From contig JAGXIW010000003.1 in assembly GCA_024635475.1 (NCBI GenBank), positions 186,001-250,000 of the forward strand: DNA of 64,000 bases, written 5' to 3'. Source of the DNA: a bacterium (GTDB lineage: Bacteria > Patescibacteriota > Gracilibacteria > BD1-5 > UBA6164). Positions 10,979-22,062 of the stretch are shown in pieces (within the stretch, counting starts at the first letter, position 1; each line of letters starts with the position of its first letter). Position numbers and translations under genes: made by a program. Under the pieces are notes generated by a model. It ran no database searches. It worked only from the letters and a program-made list of their open reading frames with translations, and was not told where the DNA came from.

Positions 10979-11698
10979 TTATTTGACCTCTTCAATAATA
11001 GTTACTTTTTTTAAATAATTTGGTAAAATCTTTAAGTAAAAAACAAAAACTGTTGCTGTTAGTAAGAAAAATCATAAAGCTATTCAATCTAATTCTGAAT
11101 TTATATAACTAACTACTACTCACCAAAGAGAACCAAAACTCAAAGCTGCAATTCAAAACAAATTTAACCAATATCTTACTTTGTCCTTTATACTTACAAG
11201 TCAACTAGTTATAAGCGAAAATCACAAAGCTTGTAGTATATGAAAATTATCATGAGGAATAAAATTAATAAAAAGTATAAAAAGTAAGAAATTCATAACT
11301 AAAAAGGTATTTTCATTCAATATTTTTAAATCCTTTTCAAAAACAAAATAAGAAAATGTCTTTAAAGCAGCAAGCAGATACGGTAATTGCCAAATTATAT
11401 ATTGATATTGTCATTTATAAAAAAGTCCGTAAACAGAAAGAGTTGTAAAAATAGAAACAGAAATAAGTTGATTTATAGCTCATTTTTTATTTTTCCCTGC
11501 AGTATAAAAATCTTGCATTATCATTATAAAAAGATTACCTAAGAAATTAGCAATAAAAAGTACTATTATTTCTATTAAATCTCATTTACCAGTTTTATAA
11601 ACAATTCAGAGACAAATAATAAGTACAACATAAACCCACCAATTATTTTTTGAAAAATTGCTTAATTCCTTTATAAAAACATCTTTTAATTTTTTCAT
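10979..11698 (-). CDS. Polytopic membrane protein, unknown
   Basis: A 239-residue protein with roughly seven hydrophobic helices and short charged loops (WYVV-type start after KNNWWVYVVLI, later SIKDKVRYWLNLFG). I do not recognise a family. The last residues TIIEEVK are cytoplasmic-looking. It is 18 bases upstream of the MraY/WecA-like gene and downstream of a 40-residue protein whose start resembles its own, so the three probably share a transcript and an envelope role (inference only). Confidence 0.6.
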
Positions 11699-11723
11699 AT
11701 ATTTTTTTAATAAATACTTTTAA

Positions 11724-11846
11724 TTAAAACCCATGGAAACCTATTCAGTAATTATAAATATCATACAAAACATATAAAAAATATATTAAAACTATATATA
11801 CCCACCAAAGTTCTTTTTCCCAAAGATTTTTTATTATTTTTTTCAT
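11724..11846 (-). CDS. 40-residue membrane miniprotein
   Basis: Small open frame MKKIIKNLWEKELWWVYIVL and onward, one hydrophobic helix, ending GFHGF. Its first half resembles the start of the neighbouring 239-residue membrane protein (Lys-rich start, ELWWVYIVLI versus NNWWVYVVLI), suggesting a partial duplication. It fills the 157-base gap between that gene and the nucleotidase. An in-frame TGA (Gly) near the end is used. It could also be a decayed copy of its neighbour. Confidence 0.45.
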
Positions 11847-11855
11847 TATTTATTA

Positions 11856-12695
11856 TTAAAAAAATAATTTATTTAAAATAATTGCATCGTTGTCTCAAGT
11901 TAAAACCATATCATAATTTTTTTTATATTCTTCCAACAACTCATCTTCTTTATCATTCAAAAATCCTATTTTTAGTAAATTATCATATTCAAATCATTCT
12001 ATCATGCCAACATCTCATAGAGAATCTCAAAGTAAAATTACATTTTTTCTTTTTTCAATTTGAGAATAAATTTCAGGAAATTCGTGTAAAACAGTTTCAT
12101 CTTTATTAAATACATGAATTACTCTCTTGTCATAACTTACAGCATTACCTTCAGTATCCCAAATAAATTCATTTGAAATTATTTTTATATTGTCTGTTAA
12201 AAATCATTCTTTTTCAAGATATATTTTTATAGAATCCGTTCAAAGTCAATTAGCAGAGATAATTATAAGTGGAATATTATTTTTTGATAAAAATCACAAA
12301 AACTCTTTTACTCATTCTCTAAGTTCTATAAGTCTACTATCTATTATGCTTTGTATATCTTTTCTATGAAGTCCTGATGCAACAAGTAAATCTAGATGTT
12401 TATTCCACCAAGTTGTCATCTCTTGCTTTTTTGTTTCTAAGTCTATAGTTGGATCTGTTTCAATAGGATTATAATAATCATACAATTCATATGCTTTGCG
12501 AGAATATTCTTCACTAAGATATCATTCACTTCTCAAGACTGATATAAGACTTGGTCTTTTTTTTCAAGCTGAAAAGGCTTTTGTCAAAGTCTTATCAAAA
12601 TCAGCTAAAATATGAATACTACCCGGTCAATCCGATTTTATTTTTTCTAAAATTTGATTAAATTTTTCTTTCTTTGAATATATTATTTCTTGCAT
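11856..12695 (-). CDS. UMPH-1-like pyrimidine 5'-nucleotidase (HAD)
   Basis: A 279-residue HAD hydrolase with motif I ADFDKTLTKAF (both Asp), motif II IIISANGLG, and motif III/IV LLGDSLGDVGM. The cap region with WWNKHLDLL and the ADFDxTLT variant match the cytosolic 5'-nucleotidase III (UMPH-1) family, which removes phosphate from pyrimidine monophosphates. The neighbouring HD phosphohydrolase resembles YfbR-type nucleotidases, so the two may act together in nucleotide salvage (inference). Stops 9 bases before the miniprotein start. Confidence 0.8.
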
Positions 12696-12704
12696 AATTA
12701 TTTA

Positions 12705-13292
12705 TTATTCTCATATATAAAACATATTTCATTTCACCAATTTATCAAAATACACATCTAATACTTTTCTAAAACCAAAAGTATCATCTATTATTTTATA
12801 TTTATTTTCAAATACAGCTTCTTTTTTTGCTTTATATGTAAAATGGTCTTTTCATCACATCATATAGACTTGTATTATGGGATGTAGTTTATCTAATTGG
12901 TTAACAAAAATAGATTCTTTTGTTTGCTTTTTTTCATATTCTTTTATTATTTTTTTATATTCTGAAAAACTGCTTTCTCATAAAACTTTTTCTATTTTTT
13001 CTAAAGATTCTAATTCTCTTTGTTTTTTTGTATCAATACCTTCTTTGTCAAAAATATAGGTGTCTCAAGCAAAAATCTCAACTATATCATGAAGTAAAGC
13101 AATTTTAAGACATTTTAAATAATCTAACTCTGGAAAATCTTCTATAAATACCATTACCATTGTTGCTAAATGATAGCTATGCTCTGCATCTGATTCCTTT
13201 CTTCATGATTTTAATGTAATAACTCTTTCAACTCTTTTCATTTCATCTAAAAGTTCTATAAACTTTAACTTATTTTCTAGATTTGTTATCAT
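12705..13292 (-). CDS. HD-domain phosphohydrolase (YfbR/HDDC2-like)
   Basis: A 195-residue protein with the metal-binding pattern DAEHSYHLA ... LLHDIVEIFAGD, i.e. His, the HD pair, and the later Asp/Glu of the HD_3 (YfbR/HDDC2) family of 5'-nucleotidases and related phosphohydrolases. In the family these enzymes hydrolyse deoxynucleoside monophosphates. It lies 5 bases after glyA and 9 bases before the UMPH-1-like gene, in one minus-strand operon. Several TGA codons, including Gly in FAGD, are at conserved positions. Confidence 0.8.
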
Positions 13293-13297
13293 AGCAA

Positions 13298-14623
13298 TTA
13301 TTTATAAATAGGAAACTTTAAACACAACTCTTTTACTTCTTCTTTTATTTTTAGTAAATCTTTATTATTTTCAATAAAAGTATAAAAATTTTCTAGATTT
13401 TTTATTCTTTCTTGCTTATCATCATTATGTTTAAAATCTGCTACTATATCACTAACTTTTTTTATCCAATCAGCTATTTTATCCATTTCTTGTTCTTTCA
13501 TTCATCTCATGGTCACTATAGGAGTTCAAAGTCTTACTCCACTAGGATAAAAAGCTGAAGCTGGATCTTTTGGTATTGTATTTTTATTTAGTGTAATTCA
13601 AGCCATGTCCAAAGCTTCTTGCATAAAAACTCCTCTTCATTTTCCTACATTTAGAAGCATTAAGTGATTATCAGTTCAAGAACTTACAACATTAAATCAT
13701 TTATCCATCAGTTTCGAAGCCAAATGTTTTGCATTTTTTACTATTTGTTTATTTGATTCTATAAATTCTGGTTTCAAAGCTTCTCATAAAGCCACTGCAA
13801 TAGATAATGTTTGATGATTATGAGGTCATCATTGAAGTCAAGGAAAAATAGCTTTGTCTATTTTATTAGCCAGCTCTGGATCTTTTTTTAATCATTTTTC
13901 AGTTACCATAATCATACCTCATCTAGGTCATCTCAATGTTTTATGTGTTGTTGTTGTTATTATATCTACATAAGGAACTGGACTTGGGTGAATTCATGAT
14001 ATAATAAGTCCTGATATGTGTGCTATATCAGCAGCAACAACAGCTCCAACTTCATCTGCAACTTTTGCTATTTCTTCAAAAGGGAATTCTCTTGGATAAG
14101 CTGATGCTCATATCCATACAAGTTTTGGTTTAACTTCTCTAATTATTTTTGCCGTCTCTTCTAAGTCTATATATCCATCTTCTTTTACATGATATTGAAC
14201 AGAATTAAAAAATGATCCTGTAACTGATGCTTTCCATCAATGAGTTAGATGTCATCAATCAAGTAAGCTTTGCCCAACTACAGTATCACCTGGTTTACAT
14301 GTAGCCACATAAACTGCTAGATTTGCAGGACTCCCACTATATGGTTGTACATTTACATGAGCTACTCAAGGAAATGCTATTTTAGCTCTTTTTATAGCTA
14401 ACTCTTCTACTTCATCAACAAATTCATTTCATCAATAATATCTTTTTCTAGCATATCATTCACTATATTTATTTGTAAAAGGAGTTCAAAGAGCCTCTAT
14501 AGTAGATAAAGAAGCTATACATTCTGAGGGAATAAGTTCTAAAGTTGTTTCTTGTCTTTCAATTTCTTTTAAAACAAGGTCATAACACAAAGGATCGGTT
14601 TTTTTAAGATTGTCATAATTCAT
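13298..14623 (-). CDS. glyA: Serine hydroxymethyltransferase
   Basis: A 441-residue SHMT. Key segments: [64 protein letters not shown] and the PLP-lysine site [13 protein letters not shown], followed by the glycine-rich FPGLQGGPHNH. It converts serine plus THF to glycine plus methylene-THF, feeding the one-carbon pool used by Fmt. Many active-site glycines are encoded by TGA, a strong check on the code. First gene of a minus-strand operon; a spacer of about 145 bases upstream holds its promoter and the terminator of the protease gene. Confidence 0.96.
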
Positions 14624-14732
14624 ATATATAACTATTATTAGAAAATAAACTTTATTTTATTTATTTTATATATTTTATTAAATCTTCAAAGATTTTTTTA
14701 TTTTTTTTGTTAAAAAGATTATAAACCGTAAT

Positions 14733-14766
14733 AAAAAAACAAGTTTCATATTGAAACTTGTTTTTT
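14733..14766. terminator. Rho-independent terminator after the S41 protease
   Basis: Stem ACAAGTTTCA / TGAAACTTGT with a three-base loop, bordered by A7 on one side and T6 on the other, immediately beyond the stop of the protease gene. Its symmetric A/T flanks allow function in either direction. Confidence 0.8.
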
Positions 14767-14770
14767 ATTC

Positions 14771-16060
14771 TTACTTTGTTATTTTTATTTCTTCTTTATA
14801 TTTATCAATTGATAACTGTAGGGCATCATATCTTATAAAGCTTTGCAATACCTTTTTCGCTTCTTCTAATTGTCTATCATACATTTTTTCATAATCTTCT
14901 TTTTTGAAAGATACTTCTATATCAGGCATTATTCAGTCTTTATCTATATTTATTCATTTCGGAGTAAACCATTTTGCAATTGTAAGTTTAAGTAATCCTC
15001 AATTTGATAAATTAAAAGGATTTTGTACTGATCCTTTTCCAAAAGTTTTTTCTCCAACTAGTATTGCTTTATTGTATTCTCTAAGTGCTCCTGAAGTAAT
15101 TTCTGATGCTGAAGCTGAGTTAGAGTTAATAAGTACCACTATTTTTCATTCATATATATCTCAAGTATTTAAACTTTGATAAGAACTATTAAATAGGCTG
15201 TCTTTATATTTTGTTTTTACTAAAACATTTCATTTTCCTATAAATTCTGAGAGAATCTCAACAGAACTTTGTAAATATCATCATCAATTATCTCTCAAAT
15301 CAATTATTAAACCTTTTAATTTTTTTTCTTTAATCTCCTTTAGAGCATTTCTAAATTCTTCTGAAGAATTATCTCAAAATAAATTTAATGCAATATATCC
15401 TATATTTTCTTTTTCAAAAATTTTAGTTTGAACAGAAGGAATTACTATTTTTTGTCTTGTTACTTCTTTTTCAAATGATTCAATTTCTCAAGCTCTCAAT
15501 ATAGTTAATTTTACTTTTGTTCAAGCTGGTCATTTTATAAGCTTAACAGCATCATATAGATTTTTATCTACTAGATCTTCTCAATTTGCTTTAGTTATCA
15601 AATCTCAAATAATAATTCAAGAGTTTTTTGCTGGAGAATCTTTTATTACCATACTAACAACAACTCAAAAATCTGTTTTTTCTACCACGGCTCATATTCA
15701 TTCAAAATCTCAAGCCAAAGTTTCTTCAAATGATTTTTTTTCTGTTGGATTCATATAGTCACTATGTTTATCTCAAAGAGAATTTACCATTCAAAAAACC
15801 ATTCACGAAACTATCTCTTCTTTTTTTATATCATCTATAGAATAATATTCTTTTTTTACTTTTTCATAAGCTTCCCAAAAAAAAGTTAGATCTAAATCTT
15901 CATCATTTTCGTTTTTTACAGTTATATTATTTTTATTAGCAATCTTTGAATAAACTGTATTATATGGATAGTATTCATTCAAAAAATACCCCATAATAAA
16001 ACTTGTTAAAAAAACGATTAAAACTATAAACTTATTAACATTTTTGTTAAATTCCACCAT
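14771..16060 (-). CDS. Carboxy-terminal processing protease (S41, CtpA-like)
   Basis: A 429-residue exported serine protease. N-terminal membrane anchor (about 11-31), then a PDZ domain (DFEGIGAVVEK, VVSMVIKDSPAKNSG, GDLITKANGEDL), then the S41 core with LIIDLRDNGGGYLQSSVEI, the nucleophile in VLINSNSASASEI (Ser) and the catalytic Lys in GEKTFGKGSVQ. CtpA-type proteases degrade or trim envelope proteins and cell-wall enzymes. The gene is monocistronic, with its own terminator; the divergent spacer upstream is shared with the 457-residue gene. Confidence 0.93.
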
Positions 16061-16385
16061 TTTTATTTTATATATATATTAAATTTTTAACATCTTTTAA
16101 TATAATAGTTAATTTAAAAAACACAAGTCAAATAATAATAAAATAATTTGTTAAAAAGTTATTAATAAATTATTTTGTTTTATATAAAGTGTTTATTATT
16201 TATTTTAAACATTTCGCTTTTTTTTAAAATAAATAAATGGCTTTTATTTGAGAAAAAATTTTTTCATATTAATTACTACTACTACTACTATATATAAATA
16301 TATATAATAATAAATAAAGTATTACAATATTTGTTAAAAATGATAAAATATAGTAAAATAATAAAGTATATCTTAAAAAAAAGTT
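16061..16385. other. AT-rich divergent spacer
   Basis: 325 bases between divergent genes with no coding frame I can support. It holds a short ACT microsatellite (five units near 16,275) running into a TA-rich tract and several TATAAT-like sequences. It presumably contains both promoters. No DnaA boxes or tRNA-like fold were seen. Confidence 0.5.
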
Positions 16386-17759
16386 ATGAATTTTAAATTT
16401 ATTGTATCAAAAAATCAAAAAAGATATGATTTAATTTTACAAGCAAATTCTGAAATAGAAGCAAGAGATAGATTACATAATGAAGGGTATTCTATTTTAA
16501 CTGTGGAAGAAATAGATAATTTAGACATTTTATGAAATAAATTTATTTTTAAAGTTGCAAAAAATTGAGAGAAAAAAAATGGTGTAATTTACTGAGATGA
16601 TATATTTAAAGTGTATTTTAAATTAAAAAAAGAATTTGAGTATGATGTTATATCATTATTTAGTAATCAAGATAAAGATAAAACAGATGAAGAAAAAGAA
16701 GAAATACTGAAAAAAATAGAAGAGGAATTTTTTTTCTATACAAATAAAAATGATAAAAAAGAAAAAATATTAAAAAAAATAGAAGAAAATAAAGAATTTA
16801 AAAAGGAAAAAATATTAGAATCAGACTTTTACTTAAAAAAAGAATTAGAAGAAATTTATAAATCAATAGATTTTGTATTAAAAAAATTATATTTTATAAT
16901 AAATGAACCAATTTTTGATATACCAAAAGAACAAAAAGAAAAACTTATTTTTCTTCTTAATAATTTAAAATCTATAAAAAACTCAAAAAATATAAGTAAG
17001 TTAAAAGAAATTACAGAATTAGCTTTAATAAAAATAGGAAAAATAGAATTAGAGCATTTAGAAAAAACAAAAGATGAAAAAATGCTTCTTTTATTAAAGG
17101 AAACAAATAATTTGTTAAAAGATGTTTGATCAAAAACACAAATAATAGAAAAAAATAAAGATATAGTATATATTATCAAGAATAATTATAAAATAGTAAA
17201 GGATTTTTTTATCGATATAAAAAAAGAAGAAAAAATATGATTAGATAAGGAAACACATTCTTATATAAAAACTTTGGTTTTATTAAAAAAGTATGAAGAA
17301 AAGAAACAAGAAGTAAATAAAGAATATAATAAATATTTATTTTCTTTTAAATTTTTATTTTGAAATAATAAAGAAAAAAAAGAATCTTTACAATTAAAAA
17401 AACTAGTAATAAAACAAAATATATCTATTTTAAAGGCAAAAATAAAATGAAGAATTTTTTCATATACAAAAATAATTAAATGATATAAAATAATAGAAAA
17501 TCTTTTTATTAATTTTTTGGAAAAATTATGAACTCAAATTAGTGTTATAGTTTTTGTTTATATAATAATTTTTATTACTATAATAACATTAAGATACTTT
17601 TCATTTATAAATATAGAAATAAATACCAAAGGAATTATGTTAGCTATATATTTAATTACAATTTTGTTTTTGTTTAAATTAACAAGAGGATTTTTAACAT
17701 TTGCATTTTATTTTGTATTTTTGATTTTTTTAAATATATTTTTTACAGTAAACTTTTAA
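16386..17759 (+). CDS. Coiled-coil membrane protein with GspF/PilC N-terminal-like domain
   Basis: A 457-residue protein. The first 45 residues (FKFIVSKNQKRYDLILQANS ... EARDRLHNEGYSILTVEE) resemble the small N-terminal segment of PilC/GspF platform proteins (sequence ending in a Gly-x-x-hydrophobic-hydrophobic turn). Residues 75-385 are very Lys/Glu-rich and predicted helical, probably coiled coil, with no PilC core. Two or three hydrophobic helices end the protein. I do not recognise the whole family; it may organise or tether pilus or envelope parts. The start at 16386 is preceded by an A-rich leader. It is followed 51 bases later by another membrane protein. Confidence 0.65.
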
Positions 17760-17810
17760 ATAATATAGAATAAAGTTTTATTCTTCTATTTTTTTACTTG
17801 TAAAAAATAT

Positions 17811-19079
17811 ATGAACTTACTATTATTTTTAATATCAATAATATTTTCTTTTATTTTCTATAGCTTTCATAATTTATCGATATTATGAAATTTTTTATGA
17901 TATAATAAATATATTTATTTAAATTTCACTTCATTATCTCTATCTTGAAACTTATTATTTGAATCATTTATTTTTTTAATTATAGGTTTTGTTTTTTTTA
18001 TACTTTTTTCTACTTTTTTTCAAAAAAACACACAAATAAATACTACTCCTTATTTAAAAAATTGGATTAAAAAAAACTTTAAAACAATTCTTTATTATAT
18101 AGGTTTTATTCTTTTTTATGTATCTATTTCAATGATCTTAAAAAAATTAAATTTTAATTTTGATTATATAATATTTTCAATAAATATTATTATCATAACA
18201 ACTTTTTTTATTAGTAGCAGATTTTTTATATTAGCGGACTTATTAAAAATAAATAATGTTATATTTTCATCTATTTATATTTTTCTATTTATAAATACCT
18301 TTTTAATAAAACAGTACGATTTTTTAATTATAGATTTTATAAATTCTATAATAATACTATTTTCATTTATTATTATCTTGTATACTGACAAAGTATTATT
18401 AAAAAATAAAAGTGATGGTTTTGTTTTAATCAATTTTTTTATTTATACTTTCTTTTTTATTTCTTTTTATTTTAACCTTATTTTCAACAATATTTCTTTT
18501 ATATTTTCCTTTATTTCCTTTTCCTTAAATATTTTAATATATTATTTATTAAGAAAGATATCTTTTTTTAAAAATAGTAAAATAACTCTAACAGTTTTAT
18601 GAATTTTTCTTAGTTATATTTCAATTATAGCTTGAATTTATTATTTATTATTTTATAACACTTCTTATTTGGAATCAATAATAATAGGGATACTTTTTTA
18701 CTCAGCATTTTTCAATTTTAAAATACATAAATTGTATGAAAATTACACATCCTTTGTTTTCTTCTTTATATCAGCCTATTTCATTATTTTTTATAGTTAC
18801 TATAACTATATCTATTTAATAAATCACAATGATTTAAGCCTTGTTTTTTACGGGTTTACGATTAGTTTACTAACTGCCCTATCAACTTATTTATACAAAT
18901 ACAAAAGGATATATGATTATTACATTATGTATTTTATAAGTTTATTAATAAGTCTTATAGTAACAGCTTATTATTTTTATATAAATCCTTTTGATTTATT
19001 TAATTTATGAATTATACTTCTTTATGATTCTATTTTAGTTTTTTTAAGCTATAACAAACTAAGAAAAATAGAAAATTAA
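17811..19079 (+). CDS. Polytopic membrane protein, unknown
   Basis: A 422-residue, almost wholly hydrophobic protein with about twelve predicted helices rich in Phe, Ile and Tyr and short Lys/Asn loops. No transporter or enzyme motif can be recognised. The T-rich composition is a by-product of hydrophobic codons. It follows the 457-residue coiled-coil membrane protein and precedes the aminopeptidase by 18 bases, so it is probably within the same transcript. Confidence 0.6.
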
Positions 19080-19097
19080 TTATTAATTATAATTATT

Positions 19098-20504
19098 ATG
19101 ATAAAAATAGTAGACAATACAAAAGGTATAAAAGGATCAAATTTATTTTTTCTAGTTGAGTGAAAAGAGTCTTTAGAAAAACTATCTTTTTTAAATTTAG
19201 ATAAAAGTATTAAAGACAAAATATTGTCTATGATTAAAAAAAAGGAAAATGATTTTTTACAATTTTTTCTTTGAAAAAAAGATTTTGAAAACTTATATAT
19301 AGTTATTTATGTAGACAAAGAAAAGAAAAATATATTTGAACTTTTATGAGAATATGCACCTAAACTTCCTGAAAAATTTACAATACTTTCAAATAATGAT
19401 GACAATTTGTTGTCTATTGTAGACACTTGTCTACTTTCAAGATACAAGTTTCAAATTTACAAAGAAGAAAAAAAAGAAGATGAAATATATGTAGTTTGTA
19501 ATACTATGATGTTACAAAATCTACAAAATAGATTAGATACAATTGATAATATAAAATTGGCTAGAGATTTGTGAGAAACTCCAACCTCTGATTTATATGC
19601 TGAAAAATTTGCTGAAATTATAAAAAAGACAAAATGGAAAAATACAAAAATTAAGGTTTTATCACCAAAAGATATAGAAAAACAATGATTAGGACTTTTA
19701 TGGGCTGTCTGAAAATGAAGTATAAATAAACCTTATATGGTTATTTTGGAAAGGATAGCAGACAAAAATTTACCAACAATTTGATTTGTATGAAAATGAA
19801 TTGTTTTTGATACAGGTTGATTAAATATAAAACCAGAAGAATGGATGTATCCTATGAAAGATGATATGTGTTGAGCTGCTACAGTCTTTGCTACTATGAA
19901 AGAACTTGATAATAAAGAATTAAAAGTGAACATGATTGCAGCAATTCCATTAGCTGAAAACTCAGTTTCAGGAGAATCTTACAGACCATCAGATATAATT
20001 AAATCTTATAGTTGAAAGACAGTAAATATAACAAATACTGATGCTGAATGAAGATTGATACTTGCAGATGCTGTTAGTTACATTTCAAAAAATTATAAAC
20101 TGGATAAAGTTATAACAATAGCTACCCTAACTTGAGTTGCTTTATATGCTTTAGGTTATAGATATGCATGAATTATGTGAAATGATAGAGATATAGCAGA
20201 TAAATTACTTAATTATTCAAAAGACAATTTTGAAAAATATTTTGAACTACCTTTTGATAAATATTATATGGAAAAAACAAAATCAACAATAGCAGATTTT
20301 GATAATTGGACTGCTTGAATTTATACTTGAGCATCAATGTGAGCAGCTTTTATATACAATTTTCTATTAAATAAAGAGAAATTTATACATATAGATATAG
20401 CTTGAATTGCAAACAATAGGTTTGAAGCTTATGGGTTATATCCAAAATGTACAACTTGATTTTGAGTGGATAGTTTAAGTAAATTATTTTTAAATATAAA
20501 ATAA
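19098..20504 (+). CDS. pepA: Leucyl aminopeptidase (M17)
   Basis: A 468-residue M17 aminopeptidase. The C-terminal catalytic domain holds the metal and signature motifs: VGKGIVFDTGGLNIKP, MKDDMCGAATV, the family signature NTDAEGRLILAD, and TATLTGVALYALG. It removes N-terminal residues from peptides in the cytoplasm as a hexamer, and suits a scavenging lifestyle. Four GTAGACA/TGTCTAC heptamers lie in the N-terminal third. The short flexible N-domain is poorly conserved, as in other PepA proteins. Two bases separate its stop from the next gene. Confidence 0.93.
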
Positions 20505-20505
20505 T

Positions 20506-20745
20506 ATGAAACTTTGAATCTATAGACATTTTAAATGAATGATAGTAGAAGTAATATGAATTGCACTAGACAGTGAAACAATGGAAGAAATGGTTGTTTA
20601 TAATCATCCTGATTCAGTTAAATGAAAAACAGAAAATACTATGTGGGTAAGATCTAAAACAATGTTTTTAGAAATGATAAAAAGAGATTGAAAAGTAATT
20701 AAGAGATTTGAATATATATGAGATAAAAAGTATAAAGAGTTATAA
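20506..20745 (+). CDS. DUF1653 protein
   Basis: A 79-residue protein with the DUF1653 pattern: YRHFKGMIVEVIGIALDSET, then VVYNHP and WVRSKTMFLEMIKRDG. Members are small beta-barrel-like proteins of unknown function found in many bacteria. Begins one base after the pepA stop and is thus translationally linked to it. No further function can be read from the sequence. Confidence 0.75.
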
Positions 20746-20771
20746 AATATAATTTAAATAGACAAATAAAT

Positions 20772-21482
20772 ATGTCAAAACTGTCTACAATCATAAATTT
20801 CATAAAAGATACTATTTCACCAAAATATTGTTATTCTTGTAAAATAGAATGACATTTTTTGTGTCCACAATGTCTACAAAAATTAAATACTCATAAATCT
20901 TTTTGTTACCAGTGTAAGCTAAAAAGTGACGATTTTGAAATACATAAAAAATGTCAAAAAAATGTCTATTATGACAAGATTATTGTCAACTTTCATTATA
21001 GAGATAGAGTAATAAAAAAGCTTATAAAAGATGGTAAATTTTATGGTAGACAAGAAATATTAATAGATTTTTGACAACATTTGTCTACATTGTTTTTAGA
21101 AAAAGAAAAGCTAGAAAAGAAAGAGGATTATATAATTATTGCTACTCCTATGGATTTTTTTAGAAAAATAATTAGATGATATAATCAAAGTGAAGTTTTA
21201 TCAAAAAGCATTTCAAAAAATCTAGGTTTAGAATATAATTTTAAAATAATAAAAAAGATAAAAAACACAAAACAACAATCAAAATTAACAAAAAAAGAAA
21301 GAGAAAAAAATTTAAAAAATAGTTTTAAGATAAATAAAAGATATATAAAACAAATAAAATGAAAAACTATAATTTTAGTAGATGATGTTATATCAACTTG
21401 AACTACAATTAATGAGATTGCAAAAATCTTAAAAGAAAACAAAGTAAAAAAAGTAATATGACTTATTATCGCAAGTGACTAA
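20772..21482 (+). CDS. ComF-family phosphoribosyltransferase-like protein
   Basis: A 236-residue ComF. N-terminal zinc-binding cysteines (CYSC, CPQC, CYQC), then the linker with FHYRDRVIKKLIKDGKF, and the PRPP-binding loop near the C-terminus, ILVDDVISTGTTI. ComF is needed for transformation in several bacteria, probably in handling incoming single-stranded DNA with the ComFA helicase and DprA. Together with ComEC at 61 kb and the pilus genes this supports natural competence (inference). Three GTAGACA/TGTCTAC copies are within the gene. Confidence 0.88.
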
Positions 21483-21544
21483 TTAATTGTAAAATAAAAA
21501 ATTATATGATAAAATGACTTCATTATTAATTATATTAGATAATT

Positions 21545-21961
21545 ATGGAAGAAGTTATAAATTCAAGAATAGTAAAAACAAAAATTACACCAATTCAAAT
21601 AACTCTGATGGAATATATAGAGAAAGTTAATAAACAAAAAGAAATGGTTTTAAGTTTTTTGAAAAATCTAAATGTCTATACAAGTAATCCAAATTATGAA
21701 ATTACTAATGTAGAAGTAGGAGAAGATTGAAAAATAAAAAAAATACACTTAAAGTTAAAAAAAAGTAGTAATTGAATATTATTGGAAATAATTATAAACA
21801 ATTATGATTATAGTTTAGATACAAATTCAGCTCATGAAACTGATGATGAGACATTTGTTGCAAGATTAAAATGAAAAATAGACTTTACCCCAAAAAGTAA
21901 AGAATTAGAAGGTTATATTAAAGAAATATTAAAACAATTCCATGAAATAAAAGGACAATAA
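21545..21961 (+). CDS. Small soluble protein, unknown
   Basis: A 138-residue, charged, soluble protein with an N-terminal helical half (MEYIEKVNKQKEMVLSFLK) and a beta-looking second half (KIKKIHLKLKKSSNGILLEI). I do not recognise the family. It has no signal peptide or membrane segment. It sits between comF and uvrA and has a terminator just after it, so it ends the transcript that starts further upstream or has its own promoter in the 62-base gap. Confidence 0.6.
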
Positions 21962-22011
21962 ATAATATTGCTCTTGTATTAATTTTTTTTTGAGTAAAAT
22001 AGAATATTGAT

Positions 22012-22044
22012 ACTAAAGTGAAATAAGTTTTCACTTTTTTTAGT
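22012..22044 (+). terminator. Rho-independent terminator before uvrA
   Basis: Stem ACTAAAGTGAAA / TTTTCACTTTTTTTAGT with a short loop followed by T-rich sequence. It separates the small unknown gene from uvrA, whose ATG is 18 bases further on. Confidence 0.65.
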
Positions 22045-22062
22045 CTATAAAAGATATTTTTT

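Noticed and set aside
16061-16385. Possible replication origin in the AT-rich spacer
   Set aside because: No TTATCCACA-type DnaA boxes and no dnaA/dnaN nearby; AT richness is general here.
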